Shown one piece after another: positions 8,708-17,815 of a stretch of 64,000 bases of DNA. Source of the DNA: Arthrobacter sp. 135MFCol5.1 (lineage in GTDB: Bacteria > Actinomycetota > Actinomycetes > Actinomycetales > Micrococcaceae); assembly GCF_000374865.1 (NCBI RefSeq), contig NZ_KB895456.1:124001-188000 (forward strand), read 5' to 3'. Below the pieces are notes generated by a model. It did no database searches. It saw only the letters and a program-made list of their open reading frames with translations, and was not told the DNA's origin. A program made the translations under genes and the position numbers. Numbering within the stretch: the first letter of the stretch is position 1; each line of letters begins with the position of its first letter.

Positions 8708-9661
8708 TCAGTCGACCACCCGCACCTGGCCCACCATGCCCATGAAGTCATGGAGTGCGCAGATGTACTTGAACGTGCCTGCCGTCTTGAAGGTCACCGA
8801 GAACTCCCCGCCCGGCGGAATGATGCCGGAGTTGAGGTCGCCACCGGTGAAGTTGGACGGCGTACCCGACGGCGCAAAGACATTCGCCGGTTCGGTGCCG
8901 AAGGTGACCGTGTGGGGTGCTCCCATGCCGGTGTTGGCGAACACCACTGTTTCGCCGACATGCACCGTCACGCTGGGCCGGACGAAGCGCATGACCATTG
9001 CAACGCCGTCGTCACCGCCTGCCAGGACCCTGTGGTTGCTGGCTTGTTCGGCCAGCGAGGCGTCAAGCTGGTGCCCGTCCCGAAGGATGGCCCGCGCCTG
9101 GGCCCGTGATGCCTTGTTGTAGTCCGCTTGGCTGTAAGGATAATCCGTGCCCTGCTCGCGGACGTGGACGGTCCCCTTCATCATCTCGCCGTGGACCAGG
9201 CAGTAGTAGGTGAAGTCGCCCTCCCGCGGGAAGGTCAGGCTGTAGCTCGTCGTGACAGGGAACCCCGGCACCTCCACGTTCGAAAGGAGGCCTGAGTTGT
9301 AGTACGAGTGCCCGTCGTAGCTGTCCCCTCCGCGCTTGAGAAGTTCATCCTCGTTGAACGGATTGAACGGCTGCAGCGACTGGCCGGCCGCCAGGAATGT
9401 CACCGTGTGGATCTCGGCGGCGTTTGCCGCCCAGTCGATGGTGTCATGCTCATTGATGAAGATCTCCGAAGGGAGGAAGGACATTCCCTGGATTTCCTGG
9501 TCACGGGACTCGGAGCCCACTTGGACCTGCCAGGTCCGATGGCCCCAGCCGCTGGCCGATGCCGGACCGGCAGCGGCCAGTGAGGCCAGCAGCGCCACGG
9601 CGAAGGCGACAATTAGTGCGAGTTTGTTGAATCTTGTGGTGTTTCCCCGGTTTTGCTTCAT
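8708..9661 (-). CDS. Secreted protein with two cupredoxin (type 1 copper) domains
   Basis: 317 residues with a signal peptide (basic start, hydrophobic stretch, PASAS). Two plastocyanin-like domains follow, each with a full ligand set. Domain 1 (about 45-165) has His in IHTVTF and YYCLVHGEMM (Cys, His, Met). Domain 2 (about 215-317) has His in PHTVTF and YICALHDFMGM. The absence of multicopper-oxidase trinuclear HXH motifs argues for electron transfer or copper binding rather than oxidase activity. It stands alone, with no obvious partner enzyme nearby. Confidence 0.87.
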   Translation of the reverse strand: MKQNRGNTTRFNKLALIVAFAVALLASLAAAGPASASGWGHRTWQVQVGSESRDQEIQGMSFLPSEIFINEHDTIDWAANAAEIHTVTFLAAGQSLQPFNPFNEDELLKRGGDSYDGHSYYNSGLLSNVEVPGFPVTTSYSLTFPREGDFTYYCLVHGEMMKGTVHVREQGTDYPYSQADYNKASRAQARAILRDGHQLDASLAEQASNHRVLAGGDDGVAMVMRFVRPSVTVHVGETVVFANTGMGAPHTVTFGTEPANVFAPSGTPSNFTGGDLNSGIIPPGGEFSVTFKTAGTFKYICALHDFMGMVGQVRVVD

Positions 9662-9964
9662 GGCAACGCTCTCTTGAACGGTATTCGGCCGAAAGGCCGA
9701 TGCAGCGGTGGCCGGTTCAACTCAACCCACGGGCCAAACAGGCCACTGATTTCGGAGTAAAAGGTGCCGGACGCCCGGGCTGGGGAGCACGGGACCCGGT
9801 TCCGGCGCATCAACACGCCGGACATGCACCACCCCAACTGGTGTCGCAGAGGTTGAATATGGTTTGTCCACGCGCCGCCGCCGCAGCTTGCCACGCGGCA
9901 GAGGCCCGCACCTTTTAGATTGCTCCTTCAACCGAACTTTGTCGAGAAGGGAAACCTTCGGCGG
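9662..9964. other. Intergenic region between cupredoxin and MFS genes
   Basis: About 300 bp between divergent genes; both promoters should lie here. The only structure seen is a small GGCC-TTTC-GGCC hairpin close to the cupredoxin start. Just inside the MFS gene (9965-9991) a weak inverted repeat (ATGGGGGTTCC / GGGACTCCCAT) follows the start codon. No ORF with coding character or RNA gene is recognised. Confidence 0.4.
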
Positions 9965-11314
9965 ATGGGGGTTCCAGCAGGGACTCCCATCGCTGCCGCA
10001 TTAGCTGGTTGGGTTGTAGGCGTGGCAGTCCCCAAGGAAGACAACGAGTTGCGGACCGAATCGTCCGCAGGCCCGGCATCGGAACCGGCCACCGGACCGG
10101 CGGGTGTCCCCGTTCCGGGGCGCCCCGCGAGGATCCCCCGCGCGGGGCTTCTTGTGCTGTCCGCGGCAGGCTTCACCGCGGTCACCACCGAGCTGCTGCC
10201 CTCGGGCCTCTTGCCGGAAATCAGCCGTGACCTTGGCGTCCAGGAATCAGCCGTGGGCGCACTGACAGCGGTTTACGCTGCCGTCATCGTGTTCACGGCG
10301 CTCCCGCTCTCGCGGCTGCTCGCCGGTCGCATCCCCCGGAAGACGCTGCTGATCGCCACGATCCTGGCGTTTGGCCTGAGCAACGTGCTGCTCGCGGCCA
10401 GCCCCACGCTGCCGCTGGCCATTGCTGCCAGGCTCCTGGGCGGGGTGGCCCACGGGCTCCTGTGGTCCAGCATGGCGCCCTACGTATCGAGAATCGTGCC
10501 GGCGCATTCCGTGGGCAAGGCCATGGCCATCGTGTTCAGCGGCAACAGCATTGCCTTGGCCGTCGGTGCGCCGCTGGGCACCATGATGGGTGCCGTGCTG
10601 TCATGGCGCAGCTCATTCCTGGCCCTGGCCGGAATCGCGGCACTCCTCGCGTTGCTCGCCATGTACCTGCTGCCGGCGGCCACGGATTCCGGGCGGGAAG
10701 CACGGCCGTCGCTGCGTGCGGCCCTTGCCGTGCGCGGAGTGGTTGCCGTTGCCGTTGCATGGCCGCTCCTGGTCCTGGCGCACTTCACGCTGTTCACCTA
10801 CATCGCGCCGTTCCTGCTGGCCTCCGGACTGCCGGCCGGCGCGGTCAGCATTTCGCTGTCCGTCATCGGAGTGGCCAGCCTGGTGGGAATCTGGATCGCG
10901 GGCGTCACCACCGATTCCAGGCCACGGCGCTCCCTTCTCGTCACGGTGGCCGGACTGCTGGCGGTCTTCGGCCTGCTCCCGTTGCTGGGCGCCACCTGGC
11001 CCGGAGCCATGGTCCTGCTGTCACTGTGGGGAATAGCGTTTGGCGCCATCGGCATCTACAACCAGGCAGCGATCCTCCGCGCGGGAGGCGAGCACCGGGA
11101 CGCCGCCAACAGCCTGACGGTGGTCACCATCCAACTGGGCATCGCCGTCGGCGCCTCCTACGGCGGCCTTGCGTTCACTGCGTTCGGTGCCGGCCTGGTG
11201 CCGTACGCCGCCGCCATCCCGGTGGCCGCGGCCCTGGCCATCATTGCAGCGAGCGGCAAGGGCGGCTACCCGGCAGGTCCACGGGAATCGTCGCGTCGCG
11301 GGGGAGCACCGTAA
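9965..11314 (+). CDS. MFS transporter, DHA1 drug/sugar efflux type
   Basis: About 449 residues with twelve predicted helices. The first helix (LLVLSAAGFTAVTTELLPSGLLPEIS) and the RLLGGVAHGLLWSSMAPYVSRIVP block match the DHA1 efflux branch (arabinose/chloramphenicol efflux-like), a proton-coupled exporter of drugs or sugars. Start is uncertain: ATG 9965 is used here, but GTG 10022 also gives an intact first helix, and residues before about 55 are low-complexity. It begins some 300 bp from the divergent cupredoxin gene. Substrate unknown. Confidence 0.85.
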   Translation: MGVPAGTPIAAALAGWVVGVAVPKEDNELRTESSAGPASEPATGPAGVPVPGRPARIPRAGLLVLSAAGFTAVTTELLPSGLLPEISRDLGVQESAVGALTAVYAAVIVFTALPLSRLLAGRIPRKTLLIATILAFGLSNVLLAASPTLPLAIAARLLGGVAHGLLWSSMAPYVSRIVPAHSVGKAMAIVFSGNSIALAVGAPLGTMMGAVLSWRSSFLALAGIAALLALLAMYLLPAATDSGREARPSLRAALAVRGVVAVAVAWPLLVLAHFTLFTYIAPFLLASGLPAGAVSISLSVIGVASLVGIWIAGVTTDSRPRRSLLVTVAGLLAVFGLLPLLGATWPGAMVLLSLWGIAFGAIGIYNQAAILRAGGEHRDAANSLTVVTIQLGIAVGASYGGLAFTAFGAGLVPYAAAIPVAAALAIIAASGKGGYPAGPRESSRRGGAP

Positions 11315-11448
11315 GCCGCATGGCCGGGTGCCGGCCCGGCGGCTCCCAATTCTTGAAAAGCGTGGATATTGATGGCCATGGCGGCGTGCTCCATGCTGAA
11401 CTTGGTTCCAGCAGCATTCCCTGCCCGCAAGCCTGACAGGAGCCAGCC

Positions 11449-11883
11449 ATGAAGTTCACGACCATCCTCCAGCTCGACGGCGCCACCGCCACCGGAATCC
11501 GCGTCCCCGACGACGTCGTCGCCGCCCTCGGCGGAGGCAAGCGTTTCCCTGTCCAGGTCACGATCAACGGGGTTACTTACCCGAGCACGGTGGCCACCAT
11601 GAAGGGCGAGCCCAAGGTCCCGGTGAGCTCGGAGATCCGCAAGCTCGCCAGCATCAAGGCCGGCGATGAAGTCACAGTGGAGCTCTCTGCGGACGACAAG
11701 CCGCGCTCGGTGGATGTTCCTGAGGACCTTGCCGCCGCCCTCGCTGCGGATACAGCCGCGGCGGAACGCTTCCAGTCCCTCTCCTACAGCAACCAGCGGC
11801 GCCATGTGCTCGCGGTGACCGGCGCGCGCACCGAGGAAACGCGCTCCCGCAGGATCGCCGCGGTCCTCGCCGAACTCGGATAG
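11449..11883 (+). CDS. DUF1905 / YdeI-type (OmdA) small protein
   Basis: 144 residues, ATG with AGGAGCCAGCC upstream. Residues 1-90 match DUF1905 (MKFTTxLQLDG.TATGIxVPDDVVAALG...PVxVTINGxTYxSTVA). Residues 95-144 match the C-terminal bacteriocin-protection YdeI/OmdA domain (FxxLSYSNQRRHV, AKxxETRxRRI). The family is common in actinobacteria and its biochemical role is unknown. Monocistronic by position; a bidirectional hairpin at 12024-12057 follows. Confidence 0.85.
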   Translation: MKFTTILQLDGATATGIRVPDDVVAALGGGKRFPVQVTINGVTYPSTVATMKGEPKVPVSSEIRKLASIKAGDEVTVELSADDKPRSVDVPEDLAAALAADTAAAERFQSLSYSNQRRHVLAVTGARTEETRSRRIAAVLAELG

Positions 11884-12023
11884 CCCACCGCTGCCCGGCC
11901 ACGGAACGGCGGACCGGGCGCATCCGCCAGCCTGGGCGGCACTGGCGGCGGGGCGTCCCGGACCGCACTGGCGGCCGGTGAGCCGCAGAAGGCACAGGGA
12001 GTTCGCACACCCGGGTTAACACA

Positions 12024-12057
12024 AAGCAGGGCTTGCCGGTGACGGCAAGCCCTGCTT
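12024..12057. terminator. Bidirectional hairpin terminator between DUF1905 and cspA
   Basis: AAGCAGGGCTTGCCG, loop GTGA, and its exact complement form a 15-bp stem between two convergent genes. On the minus strand it lies 32 bp after the cspA stop. Confidence 0.8.
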
Positions 12058-12088
12058 GGAAACCTAACGGTCCCGGAACCCTAAGAAA

Positions 12089-12292
12089 TTAGAGAGCCTG
12101 GATGTTGGTGGCCTGGGGACCCTTGGGGCCCTGCTCGGTGTCGAAGGAAACCTTCTGGTTCTCTTCGAGGGAGCGGAAGCCGTTGGAGTTGATCGCGGAG
12201 TAGTGCGCGAAAACATCCTGCGAGGAGTCGTCCGGGGAGATGAAGCCGAAGCCCTTTTCAGCGTTAAACCATTTGACGGTACCAGTAGCCAT
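12089..12292 (-). CDS. cspA: Cold shock protein CspA family
   Basis: 67-residue single cold-shock domain: [19 protein letters not shown] (RNP1 KGFGFI), DVFAHYSAI (RNP2), [19 protein letters not shown]. Binds single-stranded RNA/DNA and acts as an RNA chaperone. The start ATG at 12292 has AAGGAC 7-8 bp upstream. An open frame extends further upstream but lies in the mRNA leader. A long structured 5' leader precedes it, as is usual for csp genes. Confidence 0.95.
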   Translation of the reverse strand: MATGTVKWFNAEKGFGFISPDDSSQDVFAHYSAINSNGFRSLEENQKVSFDTEQGPKGPQATNIQAL

Positions 12293-12460
12293 TATTTTTG
12301 TCCTTCGTGAAGGTGGAGGGAAAATCCCGACTTTCGGGCCCTCCGGTGTGGGGTGTTCAAAAACCGCTACTTCAGAAGAACACGGACTTTCGACCGCGCG
12401 TACTGCCTGAACTACCAACTGCATAAACACAACAACAGGTTCAACACTACAGGAGATTCG
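12293..12460 (-). promoter_or_regulatory. Long structured 5' leader of cspA
   Basis: About 165 bp of non-coding leader before cspA. It contains a hairpin at 12315-12344 (GGAGGG and CCCGA pairing with TCGGG and CCCTCC) some 25 nt before the ribosome site, and a TTGAAC near 12440 that could serve as a -35. Long leaders control csp mRNA stability and translation in other bacteria; that role is inferred here. From 12470 to 12645, upstream of the TfoX gene, nothing else is recognised. Confidence 0.4.
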
Positions 12461-12645
12461 GCCCACGCCTAATTAAGCCGGGGCCGCCGCCGTGCGCCGT
12501 CATCCGGGACCGGACTCTTGCCGGAGTGTCCCCCGACGAATGGGCCGCCGAAACGGTGGGCAGCCGCCCCTCGACCAGTGTTCCAAACAGGCATATCCTG
12601 CATCCATATCCGCGGACAACCACGCTGCCACAGGGAGGTCACGCC

Positions 12646-13047
12646 ATGGAAATGCCCAAAGCGACGGAGGAAGAAAAGGAACGCTTCCGGCGCCTTGTGC
12701 CGGACCATCCGGGCGTGGTGGTGAAGCCGATGTTCGGCAACCTTGGCGCGTTCGTCAACGGCAACATGTTTGCGGGCTTGTTCGGCTCCACCATCGGGCT
12801 GAAGCTCTCCCGCGAGGACAAGGAACTGTTGGAGTCCTCCGAGCGGACAGTTCCGTTCGGGCCCGCGGAGCGGCCCATGGGCGGCTACACCGGGCTGCCT
12901 GAAGTCTGGAACGAAGAGGGCGACGGCGACGACACGCGGGCGCGTGCCTGGGCCGGGAAAGCCCTGGACTACGTGGCCACCCTGCCGCCTAAGGAACCCA
13001 AATCCAGGACGCCCCGGACCAGCGGCCGCGGGACAGCGGCGCGGTAG
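12646..13047 (+). CDS. TfoX/Sxy N-terminal domain protein
   Basis: 133 residues, ATG with AGGGAGG upstream. It matches the small TfoX-N family: VVVKPMFGNLGAFVNGNMFAGLFG, then LKLSREDKELL and FGPAERPMGGYTGLP. The C-terminal WAGKALDYVATLPPK is typical of stand-alone actinobacterial members. In Haemophilus, Sxy/TfoX activates competence; the short actinobacterial proteins are uncharacterised. The basic tail (RTPRTSGRG) is unusual but short. It ends 2 bp before the GTG of the following oxidoreductase, so they form an operon. Confidence 0.85.
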   Translation: MEMPKATEEEKERFRRLVPDHPGVVVKPMFGNLGAFVNGNMFAGLFGSTIGLKLSREDKELLESSERTVPFGPAERPMGGYTGLPEVWNEEGDGDDTRARAWAGKALDYVATLPPKEPKSRTPRTSGRGTAAR

Positions 13048-13049
13048 CC

Positions 13050-14315
13050 GTGTCCGCCTCCGCAGTTCCCCGGCAGGACACCAACACCTTGGTGGTGGGT
13101 GCGGGCCAGGCGGGCCTGGCCACCAGCTACTGGCTGGCGCAGCGCGGCGTGGAACACCGCATCCTGGAACAGCGGCCCGCCCTCGGCGGCGCCTGGCAGG
13201 ACCGGTGGGATTCCTTCTACCTGAACACGCCGAACTTCTCCGTCGCCCTGCCGGGGTCCCCCTATGCAGGGCCTGACCCGGACGGGTTCCTGACCAAGGA
13301 CGCCATCATCGGGTTCTTCCGCGGCTACGCCAGGGACATCCAGGCCCCGGTGGAACTGGACACCGGGGTTACCCGGATCACCCCGACGGAAGGCGGCTTC
13401 GACGTCCTGACAGGCCAGGGCACCTGGACGGCCCGGAATGTGGTGCTCGCCAGCGGCGCGTTCCAGCGCCCGCGGATCCCTGCCGCCGCCGTCGGCATCT
13501 CCCCGCAGGTCCTGCAACTGCACAGCCATGACTACCGCAACCCGGACCAACTGCCGCCCGGGGCCGTCCTGGTGGTGGGGACGGGGCAGTCCGGCGGCCA
13601 GATCACGGAGGACCTGCTCGACGCCGGCCGGAACGTGCACCTGTCCGTGTCGTCCTGCCCGGAGGCACCGCGCCGTTACCGCGGCCAGGACATCTTCCAC
13701 TGGATCTGGGAGGTAAACGTCCATGGCCCCGACTTCGGCATCAACGCGCTGCTGGTGGACCAGTTGCCCTCCCCCGCCGGGCGGTTCCTGTGCAACCCGC
13801 TGCTGTCCGGCACCGGGGGCGGGCACAGCGTCCGGCTGCGCGGACTGGGCCGGCGCGGGGTCCGGCTGCACGGCCGGTTCGAGAGGGTCGACGACGGTGT
13901 CCCCGTCTTCACTGACGACCTCGCCCAGCGCCTGGCTGCCGCGGAGGCGGGGTTCGGCCAGCGGTTCAAGAAGCTCTTTGACGCCTACATCGACGCCGCG
14001 GGGATCGACGCCCCCGAGGCCGAGCCGGCGGAACCGGACAGCTGGCAGCCGGACGGGCCGGGTTCCCGCCTGGACCTCCGGGAGGAAGGAATTACCTCCA
14101 TCATCTGGTCCACCGGGTATGGGCTGGACTTCAGCATGCTGGACCTTCCCCTCCTGGACGAGTGGAACTACCCGCGCCACAGCAAAGGCGTGACGGAGCA
14201 CCCGGGCCTGTACGCCGTCGGGCTTCCCTGGCTTACCCGGCATATTTCCGCCACGTTGGTGGGGGTGGGCCCGGACGCCGAATACGTGACTGAACGCTTG
14301 GCAGCGCGGGGCTGA
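13050..14315 (+). CDS. FAD/NAD(P)-binding flavoprotein monooxygenase-like oxidoreductase
   Basis: 421 residues, start GTG at 13050. N-terminal FAD motif VVGAGQAGLATSYWLAQRG, a YLNTPNFS region, then a second dinucleotide motif VVGTGQSGGQITEDLL near residue 173 for NADPH, and the closing STGYGLDFSMLDLPLLD and GLYAVGLPWL. This is the CzcO/flavin-containing monooxygenase-like family, which oxidises N- or S-containing or ketone substrates. Substrate unknown. Likely co-transcribed with the TfoX-like gene; a hairpin at 14346-14363 ends the unit. Confidence 0.86.
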   Translation: MSASAVPRQDTNTLVVGAGQAGLATSYWLAQRGVEHRILEQRPALGGAWQDRWDSFYLNTPNFSVALPGSPYAGPDPDGFLTKDAIIGFFRGYARDIQAPVELDTGVTRITPTEGGFDVLTGQGTWTARNVVLASGAFQRPRIPAAAVGISPQVLQLHSHDYRNPDQLPPGAVLVVGTGQSGGQITEDLLDAGRNVHLSVSSCPEAPRRYRGQDIFHWIWEVNVHGPDFGINALLVDQLPSPAGRFLCNPLLSGTGGGHSVRLRGLGRRGVRLHGRFERVDDGVPVFTDDLAQRLAAAEAGFGQRFKKLFDAYIDAAGIDAPEAEPAEPDSWQPDGPGSRLDLREEGITSIIWSTGYGLDFSMLDLPLLDEWNYPRHSKGVTEHPGLYAVGLPWLTRHISATLVGVGPDAEYVTERLAARG

Positions 14316-14345
14316 CCGGATCCACGACCTTGCTTGAACTGGCCA

Positions 14346-14363
14346 CCGCTCCGGATGGAGCGG
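14346..14363. terminator. Hairpin between convergent genes
   Basis: CCGCTCC, loop GGAT, GGAGCGG: a 7-bp stem midway between the oxidoreductase stop (14315) and the stop of the leftward membrane protein (14375). It could serve both directions. Confidence 0.5.
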
Positions 14364-14374
14364 CCGGCTGAGCC

Positions 14375-15079
14375 TTATCCTGCCGTGGGGCCGGGACCGT
14401 GCGCCTTCTGCCGTCCGTCGCGGTGGGCGAGGTAGGCGTAGACCATCAAGGCGAGCCCTGCCAGGATCATGACCGCCGGGAACGCGAAGTCCAACGGGAT
14501 GAGCACCGCCGCGGACTGGAGGATGAAGATTGCGCCCATGGCCGCGAGGATTCCGGCCGGGACCAGCGGCCACTTCATCCGTTCCGCCTGGTTGCCGGCA
14601 GGGCCCGCTGCATGGACCGGAACCAGGGACAGCAAACCAAACGTGGCTGCCAGGCCGAGGAAGAGCACGGCGGCGGTGGGGGTGCCCTGCATCGCCTGCG
14701 GAAGGGCCACGATGGCCGCCAGGGTGAACATGACTCCGGACGGGATCAGGGCCCACCAGTTGGCGCGCTCCCGCAGGTAAACGGCCGCGAATCCACCGCC
14801 CATGAAGACGAACAGGAAGGCCGCGCCCCAGGCACCGTCCGTCAGTTGGGTCGCGACGATGACGGCCGCCAGCCCAAGGAAGACCGAGCCCGGGATGGCC
14901 GCCCACCAGTTTTCCCGGCGTCGCACGAACAGGGAAGCGAACAGGCCCCCCACCGCCGCGAATATCAGTGGTGCCACAAAGGCCCCGCTGTCCGTGACGC
15001 CAAGCCGGTCCAGCAGCAGCAACCCACCCAACGCGATGAGGACGATGCCTGCGATGATGCTTGCATTTGTCGATTTCAC
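14375..15079 (-). CDS. Membrane protein of three repeated two-helix units
   Basis: 234 residues. The start SIIAGIVLIALGGLLLLDRLG resembles the LiaI/LiaF-type N-terminal module. It then shows an internal repeat: RRRENWWAAIPGSVFLGLAAVI, RERANWWALIPSGVMFTLAAIV and AERMKWPLVPAGILAAMGAIF, each a charged-WW-P turn followed by a helix. Seven or eight helices are predicted. No catalytic motif is seen and function is unknown; a stress-sensing envelope role would be a guess. It diverges from the response-regulator gene. Confidence 0.78.
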   Translation of the reverse strand: MKSTNASIIAGIVLIALGGLLLLDRLGVTDSGAFVAPLIFAAVGGLFASLFVRRRENWWAAIPGSVFLGLAAVIVATQLTDGAWGAAFLFVFMGGGFAAVYLRERANWWALIPSGVMFTLAAIVALPQAMQGTPTAAVLFLGLAATFGLLSLVPVHAAGPAGNQAERMKWPLVPAGILAAMGAIFILQSAAVLIPLDFAFPAVMILAGLALMVYAYLAHRDGRQKAHGPGPTAG

Positions 15080-15332
15080 CGTGCGCCTCCCGGGTCAGGC
15101 AGGCGGCGTGGCACCGCGCTGCTCATCTCAGGCTAGGGCGGCCGCATTGGCCGAAACAGGGCACAAAGCCCTCCGCTTCCCGCCCTGTCGATCCATGTAG
15201 AAACTGGCTACGGACTTTGGACCCTGCCAGCTGGGGACGATGCTGCGGGATGATAATTGAGGTTCCTTCCACCAGGGGCGGCTGAGTCAGACCGGCGGCC
15301 GGGAAGGGCCACGACCCGACGAGAGCATACAG

Positions 15333-16016
15333 ATGGAATCACCCGCAGCACCCCGGGATGTGTTCCGGTCCCCCGGGTCCGCCCGGATCTTCATCCTCAA
15401 CGACCACGAACCGGTGCGCCGGGGCCTTCGGGACCTGCTCGAAAACGATGGCTTCGCCGTGGCAGGAGAAAGTGGTTCAGCCGCGGAGGCATGCCGCCTC
15501 ATCCCCAGCCTGAGCCCGGACCTGGCTGTCTTGGACGACCGGCTGCCGGACGGTACCGGGATAGAGGTCTGCCGGGACCTCCGCGCGACAGCCCCGGCGG
15601 TGAAATCCCTGATCCTGACCGGCTGGGACGAACAGCATGCGGCGCGCGCCACGGTTCTGGCAGGCGCCTCCGGTTACCTCCTCAAACAGGTAAAGGACCA
15701 CAAGGAACTGCTGAGCCGCATCCGGCGGGCCACCGAAGGCGACACCTTGTTCACCACCGATATCAGGGAGAGGGTAGCCGAAAGCCTGTACGCCGCGTCC
15801 CACGCACCGTGGCTGAAGAGTCTCACTGACGTGGAACGGAACGTGCTCGCCTTCATGGCGAGGGGGTTGACCAATGGGCAGATCGGGCAAGAGCTGCGGC
15901 TGCCCGACGATGCCGTCATCGGCAGCGTGTCCTCTGTCCTGCAGAAGCTGGGTTTCCGGCGCCGGAGCCCATTGATCCCGGCCCCTATCCCCAGGGCCTG
16001 GGAGGTGGTGTCCTGA
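15333..16016 (+). CDS. LuxR/NarL-family response regulator (DevR-like)
   Basis: 227 residues. Receiver domain at about 18-135: acidic pocket ND at 23-24, phospho-acceptor Asp in VLDDRLPDG (D68), T96 in LTG, K118 in LLKQ. A LuxR-type helix-turn-helix follows at about 165-215 (LTDVERNVLAFMARGLTNGQIGQEL). The first acidic residue is Asn rather than Asp, and the recognition helix is atypical. The convergent gene encodes a DevS-like histidine kinase, its probable partner. Confidence 0.87.
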   Translation: MESPAAPRDVFRSPGSARIFILNDHEPVRRGLRDLLENDGFAVAGESGSAAEACRLIPSLSPDLAVLDDRLPDGTGIEVCRDLRATAPAVKSLILTGWDEQHAARATVLAGASGYLLKQVKDHKELLSRIRRATEGDTLFTTDIRERVAESLYAASHAPWLKSLTDVERNVLAFMARGLTNGQIGQELRLPDDAVIGSVSSVLQKLGFRRRSPLIPAPIPRAWEVVS

Positions 16017-16043
16017 CGTCCGCACACCCGCACACGGCGGCCT

Positions 16044-17735
<1,692 letters not shown>

Positions 17736-17815
17736 TCAAATGATCAGCATGATCCATGGCGGGCTTCATCGCCTGAATCCATATGCGACAGCTTAAAATC
17801 CCTTTTCCAGCCATG

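Noticed and set aside
9950..9995. Inverted repeat at the start of the MFS gene as an antibiotic-responsive attenuator
   Set aside because: Arms are imperfect and lie mostly within the probable coding region; no leader peptide with a ribosome site can be defined.
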